This document shows, one piece after another, positions 36,010 through 49,459 of a stretch of DNA of 64,000 nt. Source of the DNA: Sordaria brevicollis. Its lineage: Eukaryota; Ascomycota; Sordariomycetes; Sordariales; Sordariaceae. Location of the stretch: the NCBI GenBank assembly GCA_033439795.1, contig JAUTDP010000002.1, forward strand, positions 372,001-436,000, in the 5' to 3' direction. How positions within the stretch are numbered: the stretch's first letter is position 1; every line of letters begins with the position of its first letter. A program made the position numbers and the translations under genes. The notes beneath the pieces were generated by a model, which saw nothing but the letters and a program-made list of their open reading frames with translations, ran no database searches and was not told where the DNA came from.

Positions 36010-37605
36010 ATCCTTACCTTTATTCTTATAAAAATAAAATTTATTACGAATATTTTATCCCTACCTTTATTTTTATAAAAGTAAAATTTATTACGAATAC
36101 CTCTTTCGGATTTTTTATTTTCGTAAAAGTAAAAGTTATTAAATTTTTACCGACGCTAATATTAAAATAAGGTTATAACTACTATCCTTTATAAAATCGG
36201 CTTAAACGTCATAATAATTTATTTAAGTTAAATACCGATTTAACGTATAATAATTATTAATTAATAAAATAATCGCAATTTAAATATTAACGTCCTAATT
36301 TTTAATTCGAATATTTATATAGCCGGTTTAAATTTATATTACGTATATAATATAGGTATCAGCTTTAATTATATTTAAAATTAAAATATAATACTTTAAT
36401 ATATAGGGCGCTTATACCGTATTAATTAAAAATTTTAAATCGAATAGTATTTACCGATTATTAAAATTACTATTTCGGATTAAATAAAAGAGAGAACGTT
36501 ACGTAAAATAAATTATATTTACCTTTTATAAAATTTACGCCCGTAAATAAATTAATATTCTATATAATAAATTTACAAATTAGTAATAAACCTTAATTTA
36601 AAAAAGTAATTCTCTACTAAAATAAAGGATAATATTAAGATTATTATTAATTATAAGATTATAAAATATATTTTATTATATAATTTTAATCGATTTTTAT
36701 AGGTAGTAAATCCTTTTAAAAAAATTATTAATTTTTATTCTACCTGTACGATATTTATTGGCGATTATTATTCAATAATTGTAAAGGCTCTTATATATCA
36801 AATTAAGGTTAGGATATTTATTAATTAGGATCTCCTTAACGATATAATAATTTTAGCCGGTCCGTGGACTATTAATTTATATATAAAAAGGGATAATTTA
36901 ATACGCCGATTTATTTTCGACGAAATAATTTAATTTATTTATAATATTTTAAAGGATATTTCCTTTATTTAAAATAGAATACTTCTTATCGAGCACTTCA
37001 TTACTTATTTTATTAGAAATTCGAAAACCGAAGAAATAAAGCGTATTAAACGGGTGAATAAACTAACCCGTATTTATAATTAATTTATTAATATATTAAT
37101 AAAGGGGTATAAAATTAAAATTAAAATATTAAAGGAAGCGTTAAAAAACGTTATAAATCGGCGTAGACCGAAGGGAGGATTTACCCTATATATTTATAAC
37201 GAGAAATATAAATATAAGAGTAAAGTATATACGCATTCGCCCGAATTTAAAATAGATACCCTATTTAAAAGCCGTATTTAAAAACGACCTAAAATAAATA
37301 TAAATAATAAAAATATTATTAAATAAATTAAATAGGTTCCTTTAATTTTATTTTTACAAAAATAAATATTTTACTTTTGTAAAAATAAAATCTATTAAAT
37401 AAATATTAATAATTTAAATAATAATATAAATAATATTATTATACCCTTACATATCCCTATTTATAAGGATACCCCCCTATAAACTCTAAAGTATCCTAAT
37501 ATTAACGTTATTATAAATATACCTATTAACGGCGTTATTAAGTAAATTAAATTCTATTAACTTTACTTCCGTAAAAGTAAAACTTTCCCACTTTCGTAAA
37601 AGCGA
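36010..37605. repeat. Further hairpin motifs in the host sequence
   Basis: TTTTATAAAAGTAAAA- and CTTTCGTAAAAGCGAAGG-type palindromes at about 36,018, 36,065, 36,122, 37,355, 37,375, 37,565 and 37,590. Same consensus as the 16.8-17.9 kb cluster. Confidence 0.55.
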
Positions 37606-37772
37606 AGGTCGTTAAACTATTATTAATATTCTAGGTAATAATACGAACAATATTCTAATTAATTTCAATTTTTATATAATTAATATATTCGAATTATTTA
37701 ACGACGGAATTAAAAAGGACGGCGATTCTATAGCCGTAAAATTATTAATTAATATAATATTTAATATTAAGG

Positions 37773-38033
37773 ACGTTACTATTAATAATAAACCGGTTAA
37801 AACGACCGATTAATTTATTTATAAATTTAATAGCGAAGACGGCGATATTCAAATACTAAACGTTATTATTAATAATAAACCGGCTAAAACGATCGATTAA
37901 CTTATTTATAAGCCTAATAGCGAAGATAATAATATTTAAATATTAAACGTTATTATTAATAATAAACCGGCTAAAACGACCGATTAATTTATTTATAAGC
38001 TTAATAGCGAAATCGAATTTCGAATTATAAATA
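37773..38033 (+). repeat. 87-bp tandem repeat, three copies (29 codons each)
   Basis: Units start at 37,773, 37,860 and 37,947. One frame reads through all three as VIINNKPAKTTD, a TAA (likely former CAA), then (F/L)IYKxNSED, so the repeat was probably protein coding. Differences between units are nearly all transitions. Just left of element C. Confidence 0.8.
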
Positions 38034-38045
38034 AATATATCGAAT

Positions 38046-38331
38046 TATCACAGGATTATACCTATACCATACCCGGTATACGCACTAACCACCTATATAG
38101 GTGCCCAAATCCCCAGCGACCATTCCCAACTATAGTACGTATACTATGGCTCGATATAGTCCAAATCTAATCACTTGTAGTCACGTGCAGTATCACGTAG
38201 GTGCGTACGGATTAGGGTATAGGTTTACGCCTATATATCCAATCTTCCATATATACTTCTCCCTTCCCTTCCTTCGTACAATAATATATATTTTATTATA
38301 TATTTAATGGTATTAACGCTATCTTTTAATA
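38046..38331 (+). repeat. 5' LTR of element C
   Basis: 286 bp. Outer two thirds keep many CpA/TpG (CGCACTAACCACC, GTCACGTGCAGTATCACG); inner end decayed to TTTTATTATATATTTAATGG. Confidence 0.92.
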
Positions 38332-39394
38332 GTTTATTATACTTATTTTAACGCTACGCGCGTAATTTTCGAGGAAGATTAATCGTTAATTATATTAATT
38401 AGTATTAAAATTCGTTTCCTTAACGGCTAACGCCCTAATAATAATCCCGCAATTAATTCGAATTAAATAATTATTAAAACGAATATTACTATTATAATCG
38501 TTTATACTCTCTTTTCCTTTATATTTATTAAAATATATTAATTTAAATAATTAATATCTAATTTAATCCCCGCTATAATTATTAATACCTTCGTCGCGGC
38601 TATTACGCTTTCCGAAATTAGAAACGTCGACCTTCGTAATATCGAATTCTAAAATTAATTTATTAACGCTATTTATACATTTAATAATAATTCTATTATT
38701 ATCCCGGTTTTTATTATTTAAATTTTTAATTTAAGTAATTACTTTACGTTCTTAACCGCTATTTATACATTTGCCCGCCTTATATAATTTAACGTTATTT
38801 CCGTTACTACCGAACTTTAAAATATTAAGGAGGACCTTTAGTAATCCGAAGACGAGAATAATTAATTGTATTAAAATTTCGATTAATTCCGTATTTTAAT
38901 TTAAAATAAAGATTAAATTAATGCAATTCTTAATATTAACCTCGCGATTCTTAGAGTTAATTATACCCTTTAATTTTCGGACGCTATTACTAAGTAATAA
39001 GCCTAATACAACGCTTATAAATAAACTTTCGCTAATACCGCTTTTTAATATAATAATATTATTAATAACTTTTAAATTTATTTAATTACCCTTTAATAAA
39101 ACCTATCCGACGTTTAAAAACGCTACTCCAACTTTAAAATTAATTCCTAAAATATAATTAAATATAAAATAATTAAATATTAGAAAATAATTAATAATTT
39201 TTATTAACGTTTATTTAAATTTACCGATTCCGCGTCCGTACCCTTACCCGACGATAATAACGATAATAATTCCAATTTTAATAATTCTAAATCCGAATTT
39301 AATAATATAATTATTAATAACCCGGTCGGAGGTAACGGCGGTAATAACTATAAATTAATATTACGTATCGTCGTCTCCCCCGCTTTCGATAATA
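38332..39394 (+). other. Element C leader and gag start, left of element D
   Basis: Interior of C up to the D insertion. RIP-mutated, gag-like + strand texture (Asp/Asn-rich run near 39,230-39,350), no clear motif. Confidence 0.45.
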
Positions 39395-39399
39395 TTAGT

Positions 39400-39664
39400 T
39401 GTTACGAGCGACGTGGTTACGAGAGACAAGCTTAATACATTGAATCCAGGTCTATTATAGAATTATAAAATAAAGAAGAAAAGAAGAAAACGAACAAAGG
39501 GTGCGCCCCGCGCCAGGGTTTATACTTAAGCGCGGGCGACCTACGAAGGTGGTACGTAATTACGTACGCTAATACGGTCAACCTCTATTAGGGTAACCGC
39601 CTAAGCGATAACCGGTCCGCCAAATAGGGCCCTAATAGGGACCCTATCCGCTAACGCTATAATA
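39400..39664 (-). repeat. Left (3') LTR of element D
   Basis: 265 bp. Outer start preserved (AGACAAGCTTAATACATTGA), inner end mutated (CTATAATA). Contains GTACGTAATTACGTAC and AGGGCCCTAATAGGGACCCT palindromes. Confidence 0.92.
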
Positions 39665-40659
39665 TTACCCCCCCCTTCGAAAAAAACTCGCTCCGAGTCT
39701 TCGAAGTATTAGAATTATTATTATATATAAAGTAGGTCCCTTATTTTTTAGCGTTTATTACCCTTTTTAATTTCTTTATACCCTTTTTTAAAGGGATATT
39801 ATCCTTTAAATAATTTTTATTAAATTCTTCCGCTTTAACCTTTTATAATTATTCTTTTAAATATATAAATAGCTTTAAATATTTAGGGTATATTTTATAA
39901 TATATTTTTAAAAATTTAAATAAATTTTTAAAATTTTTAATATTATAGAATTTTAGGTCCGGGTCGTATCCTTTTTAATTTACTTAATACTAAAATTTAT
40001 TAAAATATACCCGAGAAGTTAAAATTTCTTTTATTTCTTATTCGATATCGTTTTTTATATATTCCTTTACCGGCTTTTTTAATTTCTAACCGGGTAATAA
40101 ATTATTAGGGTATTTCCGAAATTTATTAGTATAAAAAATATCCATTCCTTTTTAACCCTCTAATACTTTTAATTTGAACGAATAGTTATATTTTTCTTTA
40201 ATTTTAAAATATTAGTTCGTTAAAGGAAAATTAAATTTATAATTTAACCGGTCTATAAATTCGCTCCGTTTAATAATAAATATTTTATTATTAGGTCCGA
40301 AATTTAAGACGCGTCGATATTTATTTAATTATTTAATTATCCGTTTTTAAATTTTAGTAATAAATTCTTTTATTTTATTTACGTATTTTTAAATCCGATT
40401 TATTAAATTTTATACGTCTTCCCGGTTAAATTTTTTTCTAATTATTAATTATACGCCGTTAAAATTAATTCGAACTTTTTAATTTAAAATTCTAAGTATT
40501 GGAAATCCTTTTAATATTTCGTATAATTATATTCTATTTAAATTATTATACAGTATTCCTATTTATATTATATTTATTATCGAAATCGTTTTTAATTAAT
40601 TATTTTGGAAGTAATTAACGAAAGGACAAAAACGTTAATCGAAGTATTTATTTATAATT

Positions 40660-40790
40660 TCGGCTTACCCTATAATTTAATTATATTCCGAAGAGGCTAA
40701 TTTCTATTTAATATTTAGAATTTTAATTAATTCGTTTATAAAATCCGATATAAATTAAAGGCCCCTATCCGAAATAACTTCGTTTAATAA
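40660..40790 (-). pseudogene. Element D integrase relic
   Basis: Minus strand reads EVISDRGL, then FISDFINELIKILNIK, matching the DRGxQFxSxFxxEL segment of gypsy integrases, with stops. Confidence 0.75.
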
Positions 40791-42320
40791 TCCGTAAATA
40801 TAATAAAGGTTTTCGTAATATATATAGGCTATATTTCGGGCTATTACTATTATAAAATAAAAGATAATTTATAATATTTTATTTAACCGGTTTATTATTA
40901 CGAATATATTATCGAATTTTCGTTTATCTTTAAATATAGTTTTAAAATCTACGATTAGGCTCTATTAAATATATTAAACCGTCGGGATAGGTTCTAATTT
41001 ATTAGGGGTTTTATTTCGGGGAATTTTCGAAATATAATATATTACGCAATTAACGATGAAACGATCGACGTTATTAGTTATTTTTAATTATTAATACTAT
41101 ATAAATACTAGGCGTTTTATTTTATTTCGGCTTAAATAAATAATAATAATTTTTATATATAGTTTGTAAATAATTTAAGTTTTTAAAGTACCGGGTAATA
41201 TAATAAATTTATTGAAATGGGTAAGAATTTTATTAATAATAAATCGATACCCGTTTTCCCCCTTTCTAATTATATTTCGATAGATTTCCAAATTTAAATA
41301 TATTTTATTTTCGAAAATAAAGCGATTTATAAATAAATAGCTTTTTAATCGTTCTTTCCGAATTCCCTTTACAATTTTAAAATTAATTTTTATAATAATT
41401 ATATTTAAGAATATAATTAACGCGTAAACCGTATTAATATTATTAATTATATTATTAAATTATATTATCCGATTATTATTAAAGTTTTTAAAGATTTAAA
41501 GGGTCCTTTATACTTTTTATTTCGCCTTTTAATTCTTTAAATCCTTTACTTTCCTTAATAATACGTTCGCTATATTGTTTTTTTTTCTTAATCGGTAAAA
41601 AATAATGAAATAATATTAAGATAAGAATTCGGCCTATTCGGTTTATTATAAATTTAAAAGTCTTTTAATATTAAATTATTTAAAGGCTTTATTATTTATT
41701 AAAATTAAAAAGGGTTTATATAAATTAATAAATTCGGTTTTTTAATATTATAAAATTCTAATAATAATTATTAATTCCTTATTATAAATAAAATAATTAT
41801 ATTTTACGCCGTATATTATTTTTAAATAAAAAGTAATTGGTCGCTATTTATTATCGATTAATTATAATAATATACCGGCTATTATTCTATTGGACGTGTC
41901 CGTCTTTACGCGTATTAAGCGTTCGTATTGGAAATAAATTAAAATAAGCGTTAATAATAAACGATTTTTAAATTTTTTAAACGCGGCTTAATAGTTTTTA
42001 TTTTAATTAAAGATTTCTCCTTTTTTAATTATAATTATTAAAGGCTTCGCTATCCGATTATAATCCTTAACGAAGCGTTTATAAAAGTTATAAAAGTTTA
42101 AGAAAGATTATATCCTTTATATATTTATTAAAACCTATTAATCCTTTATAATTATAATTTTTTAGGGGTCTACCGATATATTATTAATTTTAATAATAAA
42201 ATTTAAGAATTTAATTTTCTTAATATAGAATTCGTATTTATTTAAATCCGTTTATAAGCCGGCCGCCTTTAACTTCGCTAATACCTTTTTAATATAAATT
42301 TTATATTCTTCTAAATTATT

Positions 42321-42715
42321 CGAAAAGATAAAAATATTATCGATATACGCGTTATAAAAATCGTCGAAATATTTTATTAAAATTTTATTAATATATTATT
42401 AAAAGGTAAACGGGCCGTTAATTAACCCGAAGGGTAGGACTTTATACTTATAAACGCTGTATTTTATTTAGAATATCGTTAATTCTTCGTTATCCGAGTA
42501 TATATATATCCGGTAAAATATTTATTAAATATTTATTTTCGAAAAAATTTTTACTTAATTAATTCGGGCGATAATTTTATCGATAAAGGGTAACGGGTAT
42601 TTATTTTTTCGAATAATAGCGTTAAATTTCCGGTAATTTACGTAGAATTTTAATTTACCGTTAACTTTAAATATAAAAAGGATGGGCGCCGCCTATAGGG
42701 CCGAATTATTCTCGA
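42321..42715 (-). pseudogene. Element D reverse transcriptase relic
   Basis: AAPILFIFKVNGKLKFYVNY and YPLPFIDKIIARIN (42,540-42,715) precede the catalytic box YIDNIFIFS (42,321-42,347); the second Asp is changed to Asn. Confidence 0.85.
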
Positions 42716-44399
42716 TAAACCTTTTAATTAATATTTTATTAACGTATTTCTAGTAAATTTCTAATTCGTCTATTAATATTTTATATAATAAATTATAATT
42801 AAAGTTTTTAAGTTTTACTCTATTTATTAAATTAATTTTATAATTACTAATATAATAATTTAATAAGGTATCGGATTCCTTTTTACTAAATACGTTTAAA
42901 TATTTATAAATGTATTTTAGGATTTCTTTTTTAATTCGCTTACGTAATTCTATTTTATTTTTAACGAAAGCCTATCTTTTTTAATCGTTAATAAATTGGT
43001 CGAATTCGTAAAAGTTAATAACTTTTATATATTCTTATTTAGTAAATATAAAAAAAGCGTTAATACCGACGATAGTAAGGTCGTTATAATATTTATATTA
43101 TTTTACGCCGTTGCGTTTTAATTAGTATCGATTATACGCGTCTTCTCCTTAATAAAGATTATTCTTTCGTTCGGTTTCGAATATTTCGATATATTCGTAT
43201 CGCGTAGGTATTATATCGTCGTTTTCCTATTATAAAGTATATTAATTTATTAATTCGTATTTTATTTTTATTAAATTCTCGTCCTTTCCTAATTAAACGG
43301 GTTTTTCCTTAAGTTCTTCGAAGAATTCGGTCGGTCGGTTGTATTTTACTAAAAGCGGTAGTGAAGGAATTGTATTAACGAAGGTTTTAAATTCGGAAAT
43401 CTGTTTATTAAATACCGAAAAAGTAATAATTATTTTATTAAAGATTAATTTAAGATTAATAATGTTTATTAGGATTTTATATTTTTTTAATTAATATTTA
43501 TTCAAAATAACGTCGTAGCCCGAATTAATAATAATTATTATTTTTTTATTGAACTTCTAACTTTATACTTTAATCGGTCCTTTTAAGTATTAATTAATCG
43601 TTTCGTTATATTATTCGGTATAGCTTTTTATAGCGTACGGTTAAAATTTATATAATTTTTCTACTTTTTATTTTATTATATTATTTATAAAATCCTTATT
43701 TATAAAAATATTACTATTTATTCTTAAATTAATAAATATATTATTCGTAAATAAAGTTTTTTTATTATTACCTATTATAATATAAGACGTAATTAAAATT
43801 AGCCCGCTTAAATAATTTTTTAAAAATCCTTTATCTATTTTTATATTCTTTGGTAATATTTCTTTTAAATTTTTTTTAAAATAAATATTTATTAATTTAA
43901 TCCTTAGGAAGGAATTTAATATTTCTAAGGTAATTAATTTTCCGCTTTATTATCGGCCGGCTTATCGTCCTCTTTATTTTTACGATTATAATAGTCGATA
44001 AATTCGTTAATATAATTAAAGTTATTGTTATAGCGGTTAAAATAATTATAAAAATAGTATCCAATCTCTTTATATACGAAATACTTATTTTCTTCGAATA
44101 ATTTGCGAACTTCTTTATAAATTATATCAAGGGCGTAATAAAAATTACTTTAATTACTACTATTAATATTAATATTATTATTAATAATATTATTAAAATT
44201 CTTATTAAAATCGTTAAAGCCCTTAGCCTTATTAAATAAATTCGAAGAAGAAGAAGTATTCTTATCCTTATTTTTATTATCCTTTTTAGCTTTATTATTA
44301 TAAAAAATATATTAATTAATTTCGACCGCCTTCTTAATTATTAAAATATATTAATTAAAAATTATATTTTCCTATCCGTATCTTTAAAAAAGTACGTTC

Positions 44400-45088
44400 T
44401 AAATATTACCGAAGAGTTTTTAATTAAATTCTTATTTCTATAAATTAAACGGGCGGCTATATTCTCTAACTAGGCGAACGAATTTATTATAAAATTCCTA
44501 AAAATTACTACTTATTTCGAATTTTAAATCGTTAAATTCGTAAATAACCTTCTCCTTATAATTATAATTATAATATTCAGTACGTAAATAGGTTAATAAT
44601 TTATTAAAGGTCTTAATATTATAAGGGTTATTAATAAAATAAGGTTCGAAATTTTAAATAACTTTATTAGTAGTACGATTTTTAATATATATCTTTTTAA
44701 CTTCGTTATCGGAAAAATAATCGGCGTTCAATTTAAATTTATTAAAAATATAATAATACTAAACGTCGAAGGTAATAATATCCTTATCCTTCTTATTATA
44801 AAAATAGGGTAGATCCTTCTTTTTAATTAATAAATATCTATAATTAATTATAAAAAAATTAATAATAAAGGTTTCTTTATAATAATCTCCTTCGTTATTA
44901 TCTTCGTTATAATTAATACGGTTAATATAATTATAACGCTTAAGGTTCTTAGGAATTAAAAAAGCGACCTTCTTTTTATAAAAATTAGTATTTTCCTTAT
45001 AGAAATCGATATTCTTTTTAATTAAAGTAACGATTATAGTATATAAATCGGCTATATTACCGTCCCGGGTAATTATTATTCTTCCCAA
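44400..45088 (-). pseudogene. Element D gag relic
   Basis: A 109-residue stop-free stretch (44,759-45,088) plus downstream runs such as WYYYIFNKFKLNADYFSD-like and EFNDLKFEIS sequence resemble a gypsy gag capsid. It survives by chance; there is no matching intact partner gene. Confidence 0.6.
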
Positions 45089-46412
45089 TTCTTTAATTTA
45101 AACCTTTATAATTATTAAATTATTTTTAACTTTAGCGAACTCCTTCTTTTTTTTAATTAGGTCGCAACGGGTTTCGTTCTATTTAGTAAAGAAACGAAAA
45201 TAAAAAAAGTAATTTTTAATTAAAGAATTATCTTTTTATTCGTAAAAAGTACCCTATTTATTAATATAATTATCGTTAAACGGGGTATTATTTTAAGCTT
45301 CTTTATCGTTAAACGGGTTATTATTCTATTTATTATTAAATAGGGTATTATTTTAAATTCCTTAATTAAAATAATTAATAATTTAATATAATATAATAAA
45401 TTAAGTTTAGAATTTACGGTTCTTTTTATGTAACGTAGCGTTTTTATAACGTAAAGTCTTATAATCGTTTAATTCGAAGTCGGGATCTTTACTTCCGTAA
45501 GCCTTTAATAATTAGTACGTTAAGAATATATTCTTACTTTATTTTTTACGCAAATCCTCACAGAAATATTTATTATTTATTTTAATACCCTTCTAATATT
45601 TTAATAAATTAGTAGCGTATTTATATATTTATTTTAAATTAGTATTTAAATTAATAGCGATAATTTAATATCCTCGCTATTAAGAAAGAATAATTTTAAT
45701 TAAAATAATTCGTAATTTAATTTCTTCGAAAATAGTACGTACGCCTTTAAGATCCTTAATAATAAATTTAAAAGTATCGAAATTTATTAATAAAATATTA
45801 TTATTATTTTATTTTTAATAATCCTAGCCCGTAGCTATTAAAATTTTAAAAATAAAGGTTAAATAACTCTTATTATATTAAGTCTAATATTTCACAATTG
45901 CGTTAATTTTCGTATATAAAAAGCCGAATAAATCTTCCGTATTAAATATATAACGAACGTCGGCGAATTTACTAATAATTTCCTAATTAAAAAATATAAT
46001 AATTTTATTTATATTCTCCGGAATATTATAATCCTTTAAATTAAATTTATCGATATTATGTAATTAAATATCCTATTTCTCTTTAAAAGTACCGATTATA
46101 ATATTGCTAAGTAAATAACGCTTAAAAATATCGTTTTACTAAATAATTATATTAAAAATAATAAATACGTTTATAATATTAAATTTAATTTATTCGATTA
46201 CGAATTTATTAAATATATTCTTCTTTTAAACTTCGTTTATTTAAATATTTTTAATAGTAAATAATTTAACGGTCTTAATTACGGTAGCCTTTTCGTCGGG
46301 GGTATACGCTATTGTAATTAATTATAAAGGTATATATTATAATTACTTTAATCGGTAAATAAATTTAGGATATTTGGATACCTCTTTAGTATATTAAGAA
46401 TAATTTTGTGAT

Positions 46413-46677
46413 TATTACGAGCGACGTGGTTACGAGAGATAAATTTAATACGTTGAATTTAGGTCTATTATAAAATTATAAGATGAAGAAGAAAAGAAGA
46501 AAACGAGTAAAGGGTACGCCCCGCGCCAGGGTTTATACTTAGGCGCGGGCGACCTACGAAGGTGGTACGTAATTACGTGCGCTGGTGCGGTTAACCTCTA
46601 TTAGGGTGACCGCCTAAGCGATAACCGGTCCGCTAGACAGGGCCCTAATAGGGACCCTGTCCGCTAGCGCCGTAACA
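46413..46677 (-). repeat. Right (5') LTR of element D
   Basis: 265 bp. Inner start mutated (TATTACGAGC, GATAAATTTAATACG), outer end preserved (GCTAGACAGGGCCC, GCGCCGTAACA). Confidence 0.92.
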
Positions 46678-46682
46678 TTAAT

Positions 46683-47560
46683 AAAATTTTTAAAAGAATT
46701 ACCAAATTTCGTTAATAACGCGTTAATATTTTATTCGCTTTTAAAAATAAACTTTCCGCCTTTAAAACCGAAGATATTAAATTTTCCTTAATCTCCCGCT
46801 CCCTTCGTAATAAACCTTAGAAAGTAATCGAACCTGAATTTATTAAAATTCTATTTAGTAAATTAATTAAATAATTTATTACCTTTAATTTATTTAAATA
46901 AATAACTAATAAATATAATAACGTCGATATTATAATTTAAATTCGTCGTAAATTCGAAGATTTAAAAATAGGTAAAATAAAATAATTTAATTTCGAAGAT
47001 AAATTCGTTATTATTATCGAACGTTATTAATTTAATAATAATATAAAAATCTATTACCTCTATTAACGCTTAACCGAACGCTTTTATAATATTATCGCCC
47101 TATAATACCCTTAGCCTAAAGATAATAAATTTAATAAATAATTCGAAATAACCTACGACTTCGTTAAAAAATTAAAATAGAAGGATTAGTATAATAAAAT
47201 CGCTAATCCCTATTATAAATTTAATATTAATAACCCTATTACCGGTTTTAATTCCGCTTTTAATAATATAAACGGCTCCGTTCTTAAATTTATTATTAAT
47301 AAAAGCGGTATTATTATAAATTTCGATTCTATATCCGCCTCCGACGTTTAAATCTCCCGTATAATTAATAATAATATATTTTAATATTATATAAAAATTA
47401 ATATTTATACCTATTATAATTACAAAAGTTATTTCTCCGCCGAATATAAGGGTCGTATTTAATTTAAAAAGGAAGTACCCGAGTATAAATTACGTAGAGA
47501 GAGAGAAAAGGAGAAGAAAAAAAAAAAAGATAAAAAGGAGAAAGAGAAAAATAATAATAA
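46683..47560 (+). pseudogene. Element C gag relic
   Basis: gag-like sequence ending in a zinc-knuckle remnant near 47,395-47,460 (IYTYYNYKSYFSAEYKGR, Tyr standing for former Cys) and a Lys/Glu-rich run at 47,495-47,560. Confidence 0.55.
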
Positions 47561-49459
47561 TAATAGTAATTAATAATAACGCCCCGCCTAAAGTTAATAC
47601 GGATACGGCTAATATAATTATTATAATATTAATATTATAAATATTCCCGCTCTTAATACTCCGGCTCTTAATTATTTTATATTATAATAATAATTTACTT
47701 ATTACTTTACCCCTATATACCCTTACGGCTTCGTAGGCCCGGTTATAGGTAATAAGAACGGTTTTATTAACGGCTAAGGAAATATATAACCTCCCGCTTA
47801 AATTATAATTAGAGGCCAATATTTATTAAATATAAATAAAGAAAAGGATAATTAAAGAATATTTTTATAATTAAATTTAAAATTATTAAAATTAATAAAT
47901 CTTTTATAAATAACCGTAATAAATACTTTAATTTATTAAATCTTTCTATTTATTTATTTTATAAACCGCGTAAAATATATTATATTATATTTATTAATAG
48001 CGATTATACTACCCTAAGGTTTATTAACTATTATTTTATTTTACGTAATAATCTCCTAATTTTTAAATTCCAATTCCCTAAATTCTTATACCTCGTTAAT
48101 AATTAAACGAAGGGGAGTATTATATTTATAAATATTAACGTATATTACGAATTTATTAATCTCTTTATTTATAATTTTATAAAGGATAACCCTATTATTC
48201 TCGAATACTTATAATTAATTTACTATACCCTTAATATCGATTAACCTAACGATTGCCTCATTTTCAATTCCGCTTATAAATAACGTAATTATTTTCCCCT
48301 AAGAATACCCTATTATTTATATTATATATTATTATTATATAAATATAATATTAATATACTTTTAATTATTATTCCTAACGGTATACCCTCCGCTATTATT
48401 CTTAAGAATTCCCTTAGGACGTAATTAATATATTAAAAACCCTCCGTTTTAAACGTCTTTAATAAAGGAAAGCCGGATACCCCCGCTTTACCGTCGGAGG
48501 CCGTTCGCTAGATTTTTATTTCTACGATCGTTAAACGTATTATTCGTTAACGTTTTAATAAATTTAAATAGAAGGTCGTTAATAAAATAAGTATAATTTT
48601 TATTAATAAAGTTATTAACGGTTAAATTTTTATATTAATAATTATAATATATTATTACCCCTTTCCCTTATTATATATAATCCCCGTACTATATTGCTTA
48701 ACCGGAGGAATATATACCTTTTTCCCTAATTATCGAATACCGGTTTACCTTTATTATATTTTTAAAAGACCTTTCGATTTAACCGATATTAAAGAATTTT
48801 TAATAATTATATTTAATTAATTCGCCGAAAAATATAAATTTTAAATTATTTGTATAATAAGGGCGAATATAGTAAAAAATATCTAACGTATAATAGACGA
48901 AGATAAAATAACGGAAGAAAAAGGCGCTTTAGCCTTAAATATAATTAATAATAATTTTATAATTAATATAATTAAAGATATTATAAATAATAAAATAATT
49001 TATTATAAAAAGTTCTTCGGTAATAATTATTATACCTAAATCGATATATTCTACGGTATTAGAAATAAGGAAATTATTAAAACGGTTAAAATCTCCGTTT
49101 TAATTATATTTATAAACGATACCTCCGATTTCTAAATTTACGAAGAGATTATTAACCGTTATTTTACCGCTAATAATATTAATATTAATAAAATTATATT
49201 TAAAAATATTATTAAATTCTACAAAAAAGTAAATAAACCCCTAAAGACCGACGTTCAAATTTAATAAAAATTACTTCGGTAATATTAGTAATAGACGAAT
49301 AATTTCCGTTAAAAAAATATTAATATATTACCCCCTAATTAATTTTACAATTTTAAATTCGAATTTAAATTTAGCGTTATATTACCCGCTTCTTATAATT
49401 ATACTTTCAATTTAAAAGAATTTAATATTATTAAAAAATAAATCGACGATAATTTGAAA

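Larger units (their letters stand above)
34942..38040 (+). other. Host sequence between elements B and C, coding-like
   Basis: Continues the interrupted host. Long + strand coding-like runs remain, for example KYKYKSKVYTHSPEFKIDTL near 37,210-37,262 and ILAGPWTINLYIK near 36,850, but I recognise no family. Hairpins with FIFVKVK-like translations recur at 36,010-36,140 and 37,350-37,605. It ends in an 87-bp tandem repeat. Confidence 0.5.
39400..46677 (-). mobile_element. LTR retrotransposon D (Ty3/gypsy type), nested in C, minus strand
   Basis: 7,278 bp with two 265-bp LTRs having TGTTACG...CGTAACA ends. Flanks are TTAGT (39,395-39,399) and TTAAT (46,678-46,682), a duplication differing by one G/A transition. 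A C8 tract (39,668-39,675), reverse complement of a polypurine tract, just inside the left LTR, and minus-strand gag and pol relics show reverse orientation. Confidence 0.92.

Noticed and set aside
37773..38033. CRISPR-like array
   Set aside because: Three contiguous 87-base units without spacers, in a eukaryotic RIP region, in one coding frame.
38101..38307. 68-codon gene
   Set aside because: Lies wholly within the 5' LTR of element C and has no counterpart in the 3' LTR.
44759..45088. Functional 109-residue protein
   Set aside because: Part of the element D gag relic; continues in frame on both sides through RIP stops.
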